The position numbers and the translations under genes are program-made. Below the pieces are notes generated by a model that worked only from the letters and a program-made list of their open reading frames with translations, was not told where the DNA came from and made no database searches. Shown here piece after piece: positions 22,072 through 31,434 of a stretch of 58,118 bases of DNA. The first letter of the stretch is position 1; the number at the start of each line of letters is the position of its first letter. The stretch comes from Eutrophocola sp964629325 (GTDB taxonomy: Bacteria; Pseudomonadota; Gammaproteobacteria; Pseudomonadales; Pseudohongiellaceae). The DNA lies in contig CAZVSC010000013.1 in NCBI GenBank assembly GCA_964629325.1, positions 1-58,118 on the forward strand, given 5' to 3'.

Positions 22072-24000
22072 ATGGGCAAAATTATCGGAATCGACCTGGG
22101 TACCACCAACTCCTGTGTTGCCATCATGGAGGGCGGTAAATCCAAGGTCATTGAAAACGCAGAGGGTGATCGCACCACCCCCTCGATCGTCGCCTATACC
22201 GAGGACGGTGAAACCCTGGTGGGGCAGCCGGCCAAGCGCCAGGCGGTCACCAACCCGGACAACACCCTGTTTGCCATCAAGCGCCTGATCGGCCGCCAGT
22301 TTGATGACAACGTGGTACAGAAAGACATCAAGATGGTCCCGTACAAGATCGTCAAGGCGGACAATGGCGACGCGTGGGTTTCCGTGCGTGGCGAATCCAT
22401 GGCGCCTCCGCAGATTTCCGCACAGGTCCTGAAAAAGATGAAAAAGACCGCCGAAGATTACCTGGGTGAACCGGTAACCGAAGCGGTGGTCACCGTGCCG
22501 GCCTATTTCAACGATTCCCAGCGCCAGGCCACCAAGGATGCCGGCAGGATCGCCGGTCTCGACGTCAAGCGCATCATCAATGAGCCCACAGCCGCGGCAC
22601 TGGCCTACGGCATGGACAAGAAGAGCGGCGACTCCACCATCGCGGTATACGACCTGGGCGGCGGCACCTTCGATATCTCCATCATCGAGATCGCTGAAAC
22701 CGACGGTGAGCACTCCTTCGAAGTACTCTCCACCAACAGTGACACATTCCTCGGTGGCGAGGACTTTGACCTGCGCCTGATCGACTTCCTGGCCGAGCAG
22801 TTCAAGAAAGACAGCGGCATGGACCTGCACAATGATCCGCTGGCCCTGCAGCGTCTGAAGGAAGCTGCGGAAAAAGCCAAGATCGAACTGTCTTCCTCGC
22901 AGCAGACCGAGGTGAACCTGCCGTACATCACAGCTGATGCCTCTGGTCCGAAGCACCTGGTGGTCAAGCTGACCCGTTCCAAGCTGGAATCCCTGGTGGA
23001 AGACCTGGTCGAGCGCACCATCGAGCCCCTGAAGGTCGCCCTGCAGGATGCCGGCCTGAAAGTCGGGGACATCAACGACGTGATCCTTGTCGGCGGCCAG
23101 ACCCGTATGCCGCTGGTGCAGAAGAAAGTTGCAGAATTCTTCGGCAAGGAAGCACGCAAGGACGTGAACCCTGACGAAGCCGTTGCCATGGGTGCATCAA
23201 TCCAGGCCGCCGTTCTGGCCGGTGAAGTGACCGACGTGCTGCTGCTGGACGTTACCCCGTTGTCACTGGGTATCGAGACCCTCGGCGGTGTGGCCAGTGT
23301 GCTGATCGAAAAGAACACCACCATTCCCTGCAACAAGAAGCAGACCTTCTCAACGGCAGAGGACAACCAGACTGCCGTCACCATTCACGTGGTGCAGGGT
23401 GAACGCAAGCAGGCCGCCCAGAACAAGTCCCTGGGTCGCTTCGATCTCAGCGACATCCCGCCGGCGCCGCGCGGCATGCCGCAGATCGAAGTCAGCTTCG
23501 ACCTGAATGCCGACGGTATCCTCAACGTGTCCGCGAAGGACGTGGCCACCGGCAAGCAGCAGTCAATTGTGATCAAGGCATCCAGCGGCCTGTCCGATGA
23601 AGAGATCGACAAGATGGTCAAGGACGCCGAGTCCCATGCTGCAGAAGACAAGAAGTTCGAGGAACTGATCACTGCCCGCAACCAGGCGGACGGCCTTGTT
23701 CATGCCACCAAGAAGACGCTGAAGGAAGCGGCTGACAAGGTGGAAGCGGATGAAAAGGAAAAGATCGAGGCTGCGATCACAGCCCTTGAAGAAGTACTCA
23801 AGGGTGACGACCTGGCGGAAATCGAGGCCAGGACCAAGGATCTGACCGAAGCCTCAACCGGTCTTGCCCAGCGCATGTATGCCGAGGCGGCGGCTGCCCA
23901 GCAGGGAGCCGAAAGTGGCGCCGAAGCCGGTGCTGCATCCGGATCGGACGATGAAGCGGTCGATGCCGAATTTGAAGAAGTCAAAGAAGACGAAAAATAA
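22072..24000 (+). CDS. dnaK: Chaperone DnaK (Hsp70)
   Basis: A 642-residue protein of full length. The ATPase domain starts KIIGIDLGTTNSCVAIMEGG and carries VPAYFNDSQRQATKDAGRIAGLDVKRIINEPTAAALAYG and DLGGGTFDISI. The linker DVLLLDVTPLSLGIETLGG, the substrate-binding beta domain and an alpha-helical lid follow, and the C-terminus is acidic (EFEEVKEDEK). It folds proteins with DnaJ and GrpE encoded on either side. A GGAG lies about ten bases before the start. Confidence 0.99.
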   Translation: MGKIIGIDLGTTNSCVAIMEGGKSKVIENAEGDRTTPSIVAYTEDGETLVGQPAKRQAVTNPDNTLFAIKRLIGRQFDDNVVQKDIKMVPYKIVKADNGDAWVSVRGESMAPPQISAQVLKKMKKTAEDYLGEPVTEAVVTVPAYFNDSQRQATKDAGRIAGLDVKRIINEPTAAALAYGMDKKSGDSTIAVYDLGGGTFDISIIEIAETDGEHSFEVLSTNSDTFLGGEDFDLRLIDFLAEQFKKDSGMDLHNDPLALQRLKEAAEKAKIELSSSQQTEVNLPYITADASGPKHLVVKLTRSKLESLVEDLVERTIEPLKVALQDAGLKVGDINDVILVGGQTRMPLVQKKVAEFFGKEARKDVNPDEAVAMGASIQAAVLAGEVTDVLLLDVTPLSLGIETLGGVASVLIEKNTTIPCNKKQTFSTAEDNQTAVTIHVVQGERKQAAQNKSLGRFDLSDIPPAPRGMPQIEVSFDLNADGILNVSAKDVATGKQQSIVIKASSGLSDEEIDKMVKDAESHAAEDKKFEELITARNQADGLVHATKKTLKEAADKVEADEKEKIEAAITALEEVLKGDDLAEIEARTKDLTEASTGLAQRMYAEAAAAQQGAESGAEAGAASGSDDEAVDAEFEEVKEDEK

Positions 24001-24031
24001 TTCTTCTTTCACCCTTCAGGCAGTTTTGTTT

Positions 24032-24069
24032 AAAAGACTAACGCGGGCATTCTGCCCCCGTTAGTCTTT
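24032..24069 (+). other. Long hairpin between dnaK and dnaJ
   Basis: A 16-bp stem with one mismatch (AAAGACTAACG... paired with ...CGTTAGTCTTT), loop ATTCT, followed only by TTTGTGTTT. It could be a partial terminator or an RNA-processing and stability element setting dnaK above dnaJ. The dnaJ ATG is 17 bases after it. Confidence 0.7.
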
Positions 24070-24086
24070 GTGTTTCCGGAAATCCT

Positions 24087-25208
24087 ATGGATAAAAGAGA
24101 TTACTACGAAGTACTGGGTGTAGAACGCGGTGCCGAGACAGCCGACATCAAGAAGGCCTACCGGCGCATTGCCATGAAAAATCACCCGGACCGTAATCCC
24201 GGTGACGAGGAAGCGGAGAAACGCTTCAAGGAAGCCAATGAAGCTTATGAAGTACTGAGCGACCCGGATAAGCGCAGCGCCTATGACCAATTCGGCCATG
24301 CCGGTGTTGGCGGCATGGGTGGCGGCGCAGGCGCCGGCGCGCAAGGCTTCAGTGACATCTTCGGCGATATTTTCGGCGACATCTTTGGCGGTGGACGTTC
24401 ACGCAGCCATGTCCAGCGCGGCGCTGACCTGAGCTACACCCTGGGTCTGTCCCTCGAGGACGCGGTACGCGGTACCGAGGTCAAGATCCGCATTCCCACC
24501 ACGACAGTCTGCACCACCTGCAACGGCACTGGTGCCAAGAAAGGCACGACGCCGGAAAACTGCGCGACCTGCAGCGGCATGGGCCACGTGCGCATGCGCC
24601 AGGGACCATTCTCCGTGCAGCAGACCTGTCCGCGCTGCCAGGGGGCAGGCAAGACCATCAAGGATCCCTGTCATATCTGCCATGGCCGCGGCAATGTCGA
24701 GGAAACCAAGACCCTGTCAGTAAAGGTGCCTGCGGGTGTCGATGATGGTGATCGCATTCGCCTGACCGGTGAAGGTGAAGCCGGTATACACGGCGGGCCT
24801 CCCGGTGACCTGTACGTGCAGATTGCGGTGAAGGAGCATCCCATTTTCGTGCGCGATGGCAGTCACCTGCACTGTGAGATTCCCATCAGCTTCATAGATG
24901 CTGCGCTGGGTGGTGAACTGGAAGTGCCGACGCTGGAAGGCCGCGTGAAACTGAAAATTCCGTCCGAAACCCAGACCGGAAAATTGTTCCGCCTGCGCAA
25001 CAAGGGGGTCACTCCTGTACGTGGTGGTCCGGCCGGCGACCTGCTCTGTCGCGTGGTCGTGGAAACCCCGGTAAACCTGACCAAACGCCAGAAAGAATTG
25101 CTTGCAGAATTCCAGGAAATACAGGAAAGTCAGGGCAACAAACAGTCACCCAGGAAAACGAGTTTTTTTGACGGTGTGAAAAAGTTTGTTGATGCATTAA
25201 AGTCCTGA
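24087..25208 (+). CDS. dnaJ: Co-chaperone DnaJ (Hsp40)
   Basis: A 373-residue type I Hsp40. The J domain (1-70) has HPD at 33-35. A Gly/Phe-rich linker (GGMGGGAGAGAQGFSDIFGDIFGDIFGGG) follows, then four zinc modules: CTTCNGTG, CATCSGMG, CPRCQGAG and CHICHGRG. The C-terminal substrate domains end in a basic tail. It stimulates the DnaK ATPase and delivers clients. It lies downstream of dnaK across a stable hairpin, and dapB starts 33 bases after it. Confidence 0.99.
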   Translation: MDKRDYYEVLGVERGAETADIKKAYRRIAMKNHPDRNPGDEEAEKRFKEANEAYEVLSDPDKRSAYDQFGHAGVGGMGGGAGAGAQGFSDIFGDIFGDIFGGGRSRSHVQRGADLSYTLGLSLEDAVRGTEVKIRIPTTTVCTTCNGTGAKKGTTPENCATCSGMGHVRMRQGPFSVQQTCPRCQGAGKTIKDPCHICHGRGNVEETKTLSVKVPAGVDDGDRIRLTGEGEAGIHGGPPGDLYVQIAVKEHPIFVRDGSHLHCEIPISFIDAALGGELEVPTLEGRVKLKIPSETQTGKLFRLRNKGVTPVRGGPAGDLLCRVVVETPVNLTKRQKELLAEFQEIQESQGNKQSPRKTSFFDGVKKFVDALKS

Positions 25209-25241
25209 CCAGGACGCTTTTCGTAATTTAAGGCAGAAAAT

Positions 25242-26042
25242 ATGTTGCGTGTTGCCGTCGCCGGTATAGCCGGTCGCATGGGTAAAATCATTGTTGAAGC
25301 CATCACTAAAACCAAGGGTGTAACTCTTGGCGCCGCTTCTGTCAGGCATAACAGCCCCAGCCTCGGCGAGGAAGTCGGCGGCTTGTGCGGACTGCCGCCC
25401 CTTGGCGTGTACGCTGTAGATAATTTTGCCGAAGTGCTTGATGATTTCGACGTACTCATCGATTTCACCAGTCCGGCTGCCACCATACAGCACATCGAAT
25501 TCTGCCTGCAGGCTAAAAAGAAAATGGTGATCGGTACCACCGGTTTCTCCGAGCAGCAGAAAAAGGTGATCGCCGGGGCAGCCAGGGATATTCCCATCGT
25601 ATTCGCACCCAACATGAGCGTGGGCGTGAACCTTTGCCTGAAGCTGGTCGAGGAGGCTGCCAAGGTCATCGGTGATGACAGCGATGTCGAGATCATCGAG
25701 GCACACCACCGCCACAAGAAAGACGCCCCTTCCGGCACCGCCCTCAGGATGGGGGAAGTGGTGGCCGACGCCCTTGGCCGTGATCTCGATGAGGTGGCGG
25801 TTTACGGCAGGGAAGGCAATATCGGGGAGCGTGACCAGAAGACCATCGGTTTTGAGTCGATCCGCGCCGGTGACATCGTTGGCGACCACACCGTGATGTT
25901 TGCCGGGGAAGGCGAACGCATCGAGATCACCCACAAGTCCAGCAGCCGTATGACCTATGCCACCGGTTCCGTGAAAGCCGCCTTGTGGCTGCAGGGAAAG
26001 GAAAAGGGTTTGTATGACATGCGGGATGTGCTCGGCCTTTAA
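25242..26042 (+). CDS. dapB: 4-hydroxy-tetrahydrodipicolinate reductase DapB
   Basis: A 266-residue enzyme of lysine and diaminopimelate synthesis, reducing HTPA with NAD(P)H. The N-terminal dinucleotide site is VAVAGIAGRMGK. The catalytic segment EAHHRHKKDAPSGTALRMGE lies near residues 152-170, with GTTG and FAPNMSVGVNL between. An AAGGCAG ribosome site precedes the ATG. It follows dnaJ closely and is separated from carA by a 316-base regulatory gap, the usual dnaJ-dapB-carAB order. Confidence 0.98.
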   Translation: MLRVAVAGIAGRMGKIIVEAITKTKGVTLGAASVRHNSPSLGEEVGGLCGLPPLGVYAVDNFAEVLDDFDVLIDFTSPAATIQHIEFCLQAKKKMVIGTTGFSEQQKKVIAGAARDIPIVFAPNMSVGVNLCLKLVEEAAKVIGDDSDVEIIEAHHRHKKDAPSGTALRMGEVVADALGRDLDEVAVYGREGNIGERDQKTIGFESIRAGDIVGDHTVMFAGEGERIEITHKSSSRMTYATGSVKAALWLQGKEKGLYDMRDVLGL

Positions 26043-26087
26043 GAAAATTTTGTGAATATGGGTCTTTTAAGCGATTCGGCATAGACA

Positions 26088-26111
26088 AGCCCGGGTAAGT
26101 TTTCATAAAAT
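26088..26111 (+). promoter_or_regulatory. Candidate promoter ahead of the carA leader ORF
   Basis: TAGACA upstream with TAAAAT at 26106-26111, spacer about 18 bases. The predicted start near 26118 is only about five bases before the ATG of the leader ORF at 26123. The -35 match is modest. Confidence 0.35.
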
Positions 26112-26122
26112 AAGTTTTCAGT

Positions 26123-26176
26123 ATGAAGACACTGAAACAGGCACAGGTCCTAGCCACCGGACCCGAAAGAATTTGA
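26123..26176 (+). CDS. Candidate 17-residue carAB leader peptide
   Basis: A short frame, MKTLKQAQVLATGPERI, whose stop codon directly abuts the terminator at 26176-26214. A 5-bp hairpin (GGTCC 26146-26150 with GGACC 26159-26163) lies inside the ORF, where a pause hairpin would sit in an attenuator. No Shine-Dalgarno is visible, but the predicted RNA start is almost at the ATG. It carries no run of arginine codons, so a pyrimidine- or translation-coupled mechanism would be more likely than arginine starvation. It could be a chance ORF; evidence is layout only. Confidence 0.4.
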   Translation: MKTLKQAQVLATGPERI

Positions 26177-26214
26177 AAAAAGCGGAATAGGAAAACCCTA
26201 TTCCGCTTTTTTTT
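26176..26214 (+). terminator. Strong intrinsic terminator in the carA leader (possible attenuator)
   Basis: Perfect 10-bp stem GCGGAATAGG/CCTATTCCGC, loop AAAAC, with flanking A6 and eight T residues. It is 134 bases past dapB and 145 before carA. It either ends the dnaJ-dapB message or attenuates carAB. The rest of the gap (26215-26358) holds no gene; carA has AGAGGA before its ATG. Confidence 0.9.
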
Positions 26215-26358
26215 GACTGTTCGCTGCCTCTCAATTTTTCAGGCGTCTTTAAATCTCTCGTGACTTTTCGCTTCAGCCGGCTACCCCGGTTGAAGCTTCC
26301 TACGAGCCGAATTTCGGCATCCCGGGTCACGTGTAAGTAACTGAAATCAGAGGACACT

Positions 26359-27513
26359 ATGCAACATAAACCCGCCATCCTGGCCCTCGAAGACGGGTCA
26401 ATATTCGAAGGGTTCTCCATTGGTGCGGAAGGCCAGGCAACCGGGGAGGTCGTATTCAATACGGCCATGACCGGCTACCAGGAGATCCTGACGGATCCTT
26501 CCTACGCCCAGCAGATAATCACCTTTACCTATCCCCATATCGGCAATACCGGGACTACCAGCGAGGACAATGAGTCCGAAAAGGTCTGGGCCTCCGGCAT
26601 GGTGATCCGGGACCTGCCGATGCTTGAAAGCAATTTCCGCAGTGAACAGACCCTTCCCGATTTCCTGAAACAGCACAATGTCGTCGCCATCTGCGACATC
26701 GATACGCGCCGCCTGACCCGCATCCTGCGCGACAAGGGCCCCCAGAACGGCTGCCTCATCGCGGGCGGCATCCTCGAATCCGACCCCGTCAAGGGCAGGG
26801 AGACAGCCCTGGAGGCTGCCAGGGCATTCCCTGGCCTCGTTGGCATGGATCTCGCGAAGGAAGTTTCCACGGCATCCTCCTACAAGTGGGAGGAAGGCAG
26901 CTGGCGCCTGGGCAAGGGCCACACCACACCGAAGAAACCGGGCCAGTTCAATGTGGTGGCATACGATTTCGGCGTCAAGCGCAACATCCTGCGCATGCTC
27001 ACCGATCGTTCCTGCCAGGTCACTGTCGTGCCAGCACAGACACCGGCCAGCGAAGTGCTGGCGATGAACCCGGACGGCATCTTTCTCTCCAACGGCCCCG
27101 GTGACCCGGAGCCCTGTGACTATGCCATTGAGGCTATCCGGAAAATTCTCGACACCGGGATCCCGGTTTTCGGCATCTGTCTCGGGCACCAGTTGCTCGC
27201 CCTGGCCAGCGGCGCCAACACCGTGAAGATGAAACTGGGTCATCATGGCGCCAACCATCCCGTGCAGGAACTCGATTCCGGCCGGGTATTCATTACCAGC
27301 CAGAATCACGGCTTCGCGGTAGACGAACAATCCCTGCCTGACAATGTGAAGGCCACGTACAAGTCGCTGTTTGACGGCTCACTGCAGGGCATTCACCTGA
27401 CCAACAAACCGGCCTTCGGTTTCCAGGGACACCCTGAAGCCAGCCCGGGTCCGCATGATATCGCCCCGGTGTTCGATCACTTTATCGAGCTCATCCAGGC
27501 CCATGCCGGTTAA
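26359..27513 (+). CDS. carA: Carbamoyl phosphate synthase small subunit CarA
   Basis: A 384-residue glutaminase subunit that supplies ammonia to CarB for arginine and pyrimidine synthesis. The N-terminal domain has LALEDGSIFEGFSIGAEGQATGEVVFNTAMTGYQEILTDPSY. The class I amidotransferase domain has the nucleophile elbow FGICLGHQLLA (Cys274) and HPEASPGPHD for the His-Glu pair. AGAGGA precedes the ATG. carB follows after 41 bases, and the long leader upstream suggests attenuation. Confidence 0.98.
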   Translation: MQHKPAILALEDGSIFEGFSIGAEGQATGEVVFNTAMTGYQEILTDPSYAQQIITFTYPHIGNTGTTSEDNESEKVWASGMVIRDLPMLESNFRSEQTLPDFLKQHNVVAICDIDTRRLTRILRDKGPQNGCLIAGGILESDPVKGRETALEAARAFPGLVGMDLAKEVSTASSYKWEEGSWRLGKGHTTPKKPGQFNVVAYDFGVKRNILRMLTDRSCQVTVVPAQTPASEVLAMNPDGIFLSNGPGDPEPCDYAIEAIRKILDTGIPVFGICLGHQLLALASGANTVKMKLGHHGANHPVQELDSGRVFITSQNHGFAVDEQSLPDNVKATYKSLFDGSLQGIHLTNKPAFGFQGHPEASPGPHDIAPVFDHFIELIQAHAG

Positions 27514-27554
27514 TCAAAACTGGAATATTCACGCTTAAAGACTGCTGACAGACC

Positions 27555-30500
27555 ATGCCAAAAAGAACTGACATCGAAAGTATCCTGATTATCGGCGCCG
27601 GCCCCATCGTTATCGGCCAGGCCTGTGAATTCGACTATTCCGGAGCCCAGGCCTGCCAGGCACTGCGCGAGGAAGGTTACCGCATCATCCTGGTGAACTC
27701 GAACCCGGCCACCATCATGACCGATCCGGGAATGGCCGATGCCACCTATATCGAGCCGATCGAATGGCAGACGGTGGAAAAAATTATCGCCAAGGAAAAA
27801 CCTGACGCCATCCTGCCCACCATGGGCGGCCAGACCGCGCTGAACTGCGCGCTGGACCTCGACAAGCATGGTGTACTCGACAAATACAACGTCGAGCTGA
27901 TCGGTGCCCGCAAGCATGCCATCGACAAGGCCGAGGATCGCGAGCTCTTCGACAAGGCCATGGAAGCCATCGGGCTGGAAACGCCCAGGCACGAATTTGC
28001 CCACAACCTGGATGAGGCTTTCGTTGCCATGGAGAAGCTGGGCTTTCCCTGCATCATCCGGCCTTCGTTCACCATGGGCGGCAGTGGCGGCGGTATTGCC
28101 TACAACAAGGAAGAGTTCGAGGAAATCTGCAAGCGCGGCCTGAGCCTGAGTCCGACCAGTGAAGTGCTGATCGACGAATCCCTGATCGGCTGGAAAGAAT
28201 ATGAAATGGAAGTGGTCAGGGACAAGAACGACAACTGCATCATCGTCTGTACGATCGAAAACCTCGACCCCATGGGCATCCATACCGGCGACTCCATCAC
28301 CGTGGCACCTGCCCAGACGCTGACTGACAAGGAATTCCAGATCATGCGAAACGCGGCGTGTGAAGTGCTGCGCGAGATCGGTGTGGAAACTGGGGGATCT
28401 AACGTACAGTTCGGCATCGACCCGGATACCGGCCGCATGGTGGTTATCGAGATGAATCCCCGTGTTTCCCGCTCCTCCGCCCTGGCGTCAAAAGCCACCG
28501 GTTTCCCGATCGCCCGCGTGGCAGCAAAACTGGCGGTGGGTTTCACGCTGGATGAATTGCGCAATGAAATCACCGGCGGCATCACGCCCGCATCCTTTGA
28601 GCCGACCATCGACTATGTCGTCACCAAGATTCCCCGGTTCACGTTCGAGAAATTTCCACAGGCACCGGACCGCCTGACCACGCAGATGAAATCCGTGGGT
28701 GAGGTCATGGCGATCGGCCGCACTTTCCAGGAGTCCATGCAGAAAGCGCTGCGAGGCCTGGAAGTGGGCATCAGTGGTTTCGATCCTGTCCTGGACTCGG
28801 AAGCCAGCAATGCCCAGGAAGTCCTTCTGCGTGAACTGAAGGACCCGGGTGCTCAGCGTATCCGCTATGTCGGCGATGCCTTCCGTGCCGGCATGACGGT
28901 AAGTGACCTCTATGAACATACCCGAATCGATCCCTGGTTCCTGGTGCAGATCGAGGACATCATCAAGGATGAGCAACGATTAAAGACCATGAGCGTCGAG
29001 CAGCTGGACAAGGCGCAATTGTACCGGCTCAAGCGCAAGGGGTTCTCTGACGAGCGCCTGGCAAAAATCCTTGGTGTGAAGGAAGAAAAGGTCCGGGATC
29101 ACCGCTATGCCCTGGATATCCACCCCGTCTACAAGCGTGTGGATACCTGCGCCGCGGAATTCCGTTCGTCCACTGCCTACATGTATTCCTGCTATGAAGA
29201 GGAATGTGAGGCTGATGTTTCCAGCCGCAAGAAGATCATCGTGCTCGGTGGTGGCCCCAACCGCATAGGCCAGGGTATCGAATTCGATTATTGCTGCGTG
29301 CATGCGGCCCTGGCCATGCGCGAGGAAGGCTATGAAGCCATCATGGTCAACTGCAACCCGGAAACCGTATCCACTGACTTCAATGTGTCAGATCGTCTCT
29401 ATTTCGAGCCGGTGACCCTGGAAGACGTGATGGAAATCGTCCGTATCGAGAAACCTGACGGCGTCATCGTCCAGTTCGGCGGCCAGACTCCGTTGCGGCT
29501 TGTCACGAAGCTGGAAAAACTCGGCGTGCCTATCATCGGCACCAGTCCCGACGCCATCGATCGCGCGGAAGACCGGGAGCGGTTCCAGAACATGATCCAG
29601 AAGCTGGGCCTGAAACAGCCGCCCAACAGCACGGTGCGCAGCCTCGAGGAGGCGGTCGCCAAGGCGGAGCAGATCGGTTACCCGCTGGTAGTGCGTCCGT
29701 CCTATGTTCTTGGCGGTCGCGCCATGGAAATCGTCTACAACGAGGCAGAACTGAAGCGGTACATCAAGAGTGCAGTGGAAGTATCCAATGAAAGTCCGGT
29801 ACTGCTCGACCATTACCTGAACTCCGCCATTGAAATGGATGTGGACGTGGTCAGTGACGGTGAGATGGTCGTGGTCGGTTCCATAATGCAGCACATCGAG
29901 CAGGCAGGCGTGCATTCCGGAGACTCCGCATGTTCGCTGCCACCCTACAGCCTGCCAATGGATATCCAGGACAATATTCGCGAGCAGTGCATCCTGCTGG
30001 CCCGTGAGCTGGGAGTCGTGGGCCTGATGAATGCCCAACTGGCCTACCAGGACGGGGAGATCTACATCATCGAAGTGAATCCGCGAGCATCGCGCACCGT
30101 ACCGTTCGTGTCCAAGTGTATCGGCGTGTCACTGGCGAAGATCGCCGCCAAGTGCATGGCAGGCATTTCACTGAAGTCCCAGAATTTCACCAAAGAGATC
30201 GTGCCGTCATTCTATTCGGTCAAGGAAGCCATCTTCCCGTTCAACAAGTTCCCGGGCGTGGATCCCATTCTGGGGCCCGAGATGAAATCCACAGGTGAAG
30301 TGATGGGTACCGGCGAAACCTTTGCCGAGGCTTATTACAAGTCCCAGGGGTTGGGCGAGTTGAACATTCCCCTCGATGGCAAAGCCTTCATCAGTGTGCG
30401 TGAAGCCGACAAGGGCGACCTGGCGGAGCTGGCGCGCAATTACCACAAACTGGGGTTCAAGCTGGTCGCCACCAAAGGCACCGCCAAGGTCATCGAGGAG

Positions 30501-30776
30501 GCGGGAATTCCCGTTGAATCGGTGAACAAGGTGATGGAAGGGCGTCCGCACATCGTGGACATGTTGAAAAATGACGAGATTGTCCTTATCGTGAACACTA
30601 CGGAAGGGCGGCAGGCAATCGCCGACTCAGCCACCATCCGTAGCACGGCCTTGCGGCACGGCGTCTACTGCACAACCACTATCGCCAGCGCCAAAGCGGT
30701 TTATGAAGCTCTGGTCTTTGGCGGAGAAACTTCAGTCAACAGCCTGCAGCACCTGCACGCAGAACAGAAATCCTGA
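27555..30776 (+). CDS. carB: Carbamoyl phosphate synthase large subunit CarB
   Basis: A 1073-residue protein, the standard length, with two homologous ATP-grasp halves. The first starts MPKRTDIESILIIGAGPIVIGQACEFDYSG and the second near residue 555 (KKIIVLGGGPNRIGQGIEFDYCCVHAALAMREEG). Metal and ATP segments VIEMNPRVSRSSALASKATG and IIEVNPRASRTVPFVSKC match between halves. The C-terminal allosteric domain (about 935-1073) binds UMP, IMP and ornithine in relatives. It makes carbamoyl phosphate from bicarbonate, glutamine-derived ammonia and two ATP. Confidence 0.99.
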   Translation: MPKRTDIESILIIGAGPIVIGQACEFDYSGAQACQALREEGYRIILVNSNPATIMTDPGMADATYIEPIEWQTVEKIIAKEKPDAILPTMGGQTALNCALDLDKHGVLDKYNVELIGARKHAIDKAEDRELFDKAMEAIGLETPRHEFAHNLDEAFVAMEKLGFPCIIRPSFTMGGSGGGIAYNKEEFEEICKRGLSLSPTSEVLIDESLIGWKEYEMEVVRDKNDNCIIVCTIENLDPMGIHTGDSITVAPAQTLTDKEFQIMRNAACEVLREIGVETGGSNVQFGIDPDTGRMVVIEMNPRVSRSSALASKATGFPIARVAAKLAVGFTLDELRNEITGGITPASFEPTIDYVVTKIPRFTFEKFPQAPDRLTTQMKSVGEVMAIGRTFQESMQKALRGLEVGISGFDPVLDSEASNAQEVLLRELKDPGAQRIRYVGDAFRAGMTVSDLYEHTRIDPWFLVQIEDIIKDEQRLKTMSVEQLDKAQLYRLKRKGFSDERLAKILGVKEEKVRDHRYALDIHPVYKRVDTCAAEFRSSTAYMYSCYEEECEADVSSRKKIIVLGGGPNRIGQGIEFDYCCVHAALAMREEGYEAIMVNCNPETVSTDFNVSDRLYFEPVTLEDVMEIVRIEKPDGVIVQFGGQTPLRLVTKLEKLGVPIIGTSPDAIDRAEDRERFQNMIQKLGLKQPPNSTVRSLEEAVAKAEQIGYPLVVRPSYVLGGRAMEIVYNEAELKRYIKSAVEVSNESPVLLDHYLNSAIEMDVDVVSDGEMVVVGSIMQHIEQAGVHSGDSACSLPPYSLPMDIQDNIREQCILLARELGVVGLMNAQLAYQDGEIYIIEVNPRASRTVPFVSKCIGVSLAKIAAKCMAGISLKSQNFTKEIVPSFYSVKEAIFPFNKFPGVDPILGPEMKSTGEVMGTGETFAEAYYKSQGLGELNIPLDGKAFISVREADKGDLAELARNYHKLGFKLVATKGTAKVIEEAGIPVESVNKVMEGRPHIVDMLKNDEIVLIVNTTEGRQAIADSATIRSTALRHGVYCTTTIASAKAVYEALVFGGETSVNSLQHLHAEQKS

Positions 30777-30829
30777 CACAGCCGGTCAGGGTAAGTCTGC
30801 TCGTTACATATCTTTAAGAGAGTCCGGAC

Positions 30830-31306
30830 ATGCGAAAAGTACCCATGACCATCGATGGGGCGGAAAGATTGAGGGCTGAGCTCAACGAGCTCAAGACGGT
30901 CCAGCGCCCGAAAATCACGCAGGCTATTGCCGAGGCCAGGGAGCACGGCGACCTGAAGGAAAATGCCGAGTACCATGCCGCCCGCGAACAGCAGAGTTTT
31001 TGTGAAGGGCGTATCAAGGAAATCGAGGGCAAGCTGGCCGACTCTGAAATCATCGATATCAAAACCATCCCTGCTACCGGCAAGGTCATTTTTGGCACTA
31101 CCGTCACCCTGTACAATCTCGATACGGAACAGTCGGTGACTTACCAGATCGTTGGTGAGGATGAGGCCGATGTGAAGAATGGCAAGATTTCTGTTGGGTC
31201 ACCGATCGCCCGCGCCATGATGGGCAAGTCGGAAGGCGATGAGATCACGGTAAAGGCGCCGGGTGGCGATGTGCCGTACGAGATCGAGAAGGTCGAACAT
31301 CTTTAA
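30830..31306 (+). CDS. greA: Transcript cleavage factor GreA
   Basis: A 158-residue factor. The N-terminal coiled-coil hairpin has KITQAIAEAREHGDLKENAEYHAAREQQSFCEGRIKEIE, with the acidic tip residues that enter the RNA polymerase secondary channel. The C-terminal globular domain has FGTTVTLYNLDTE, YQIVGEDEADVKNGKISVGSPIARAMMGKSEGDEI. It rescues backtracked polymerase. It lies downstream of carB, as in other Gammaproteobacteria. A tandem 8-bp array starts five bases past the stop. Confidence 0.98.
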   Translation: MRKVPMTIDGAERLRAELNELKTVQRPKITQAIAEAREHGDLKENAEYHAAREQQSFCEGRIKEIEGKLADSEIIDIKTIPATGKVIFGTTVTLYNLDTEQSVTYQIVGEDEADVKNGKISVGSPIARAMMGKSEGDEITVKAPGGDVPYEIEKVEHL

Positions 31307-31310
31307 GGGA

Positions 31311-31342
31311 CGATAAAACGATAAAGGGATAAAACGATAAAG
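31311..31342. repeat. Tandem array of four 8-bp units, with inverted partner at 31430-31450
   Basis: Units CGATAAAA, CGATAAAG, GGATAAAA, CGATAAAG (consensus SGATAAAR) follow the greA stop codon. The 21 bases at 31430-31450 are the exact reverse complement of GACGATAAAGGGATAAAGCGT, a collapsed version of the array, and encode the last codons of yhbY. The intervening 85 bases show no gene or normal terminator. Confidence 0.75.
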
Positions 31343-31434
31343 CGTATACAAACCAGAGTAGTTGAGGCTTCTAGATAGATGAAACTATTTGTTTCATTGA
31401 TACAGAAGTTGGGGCTATTCGGAAAGCGGACGCT

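Noticed and set aside
31311..31342. Tandem repeats as a possible CRISPR array
   Set aside because: Units are 8 bp with no spacers and there are no cas genes. It is a simple tandem array.
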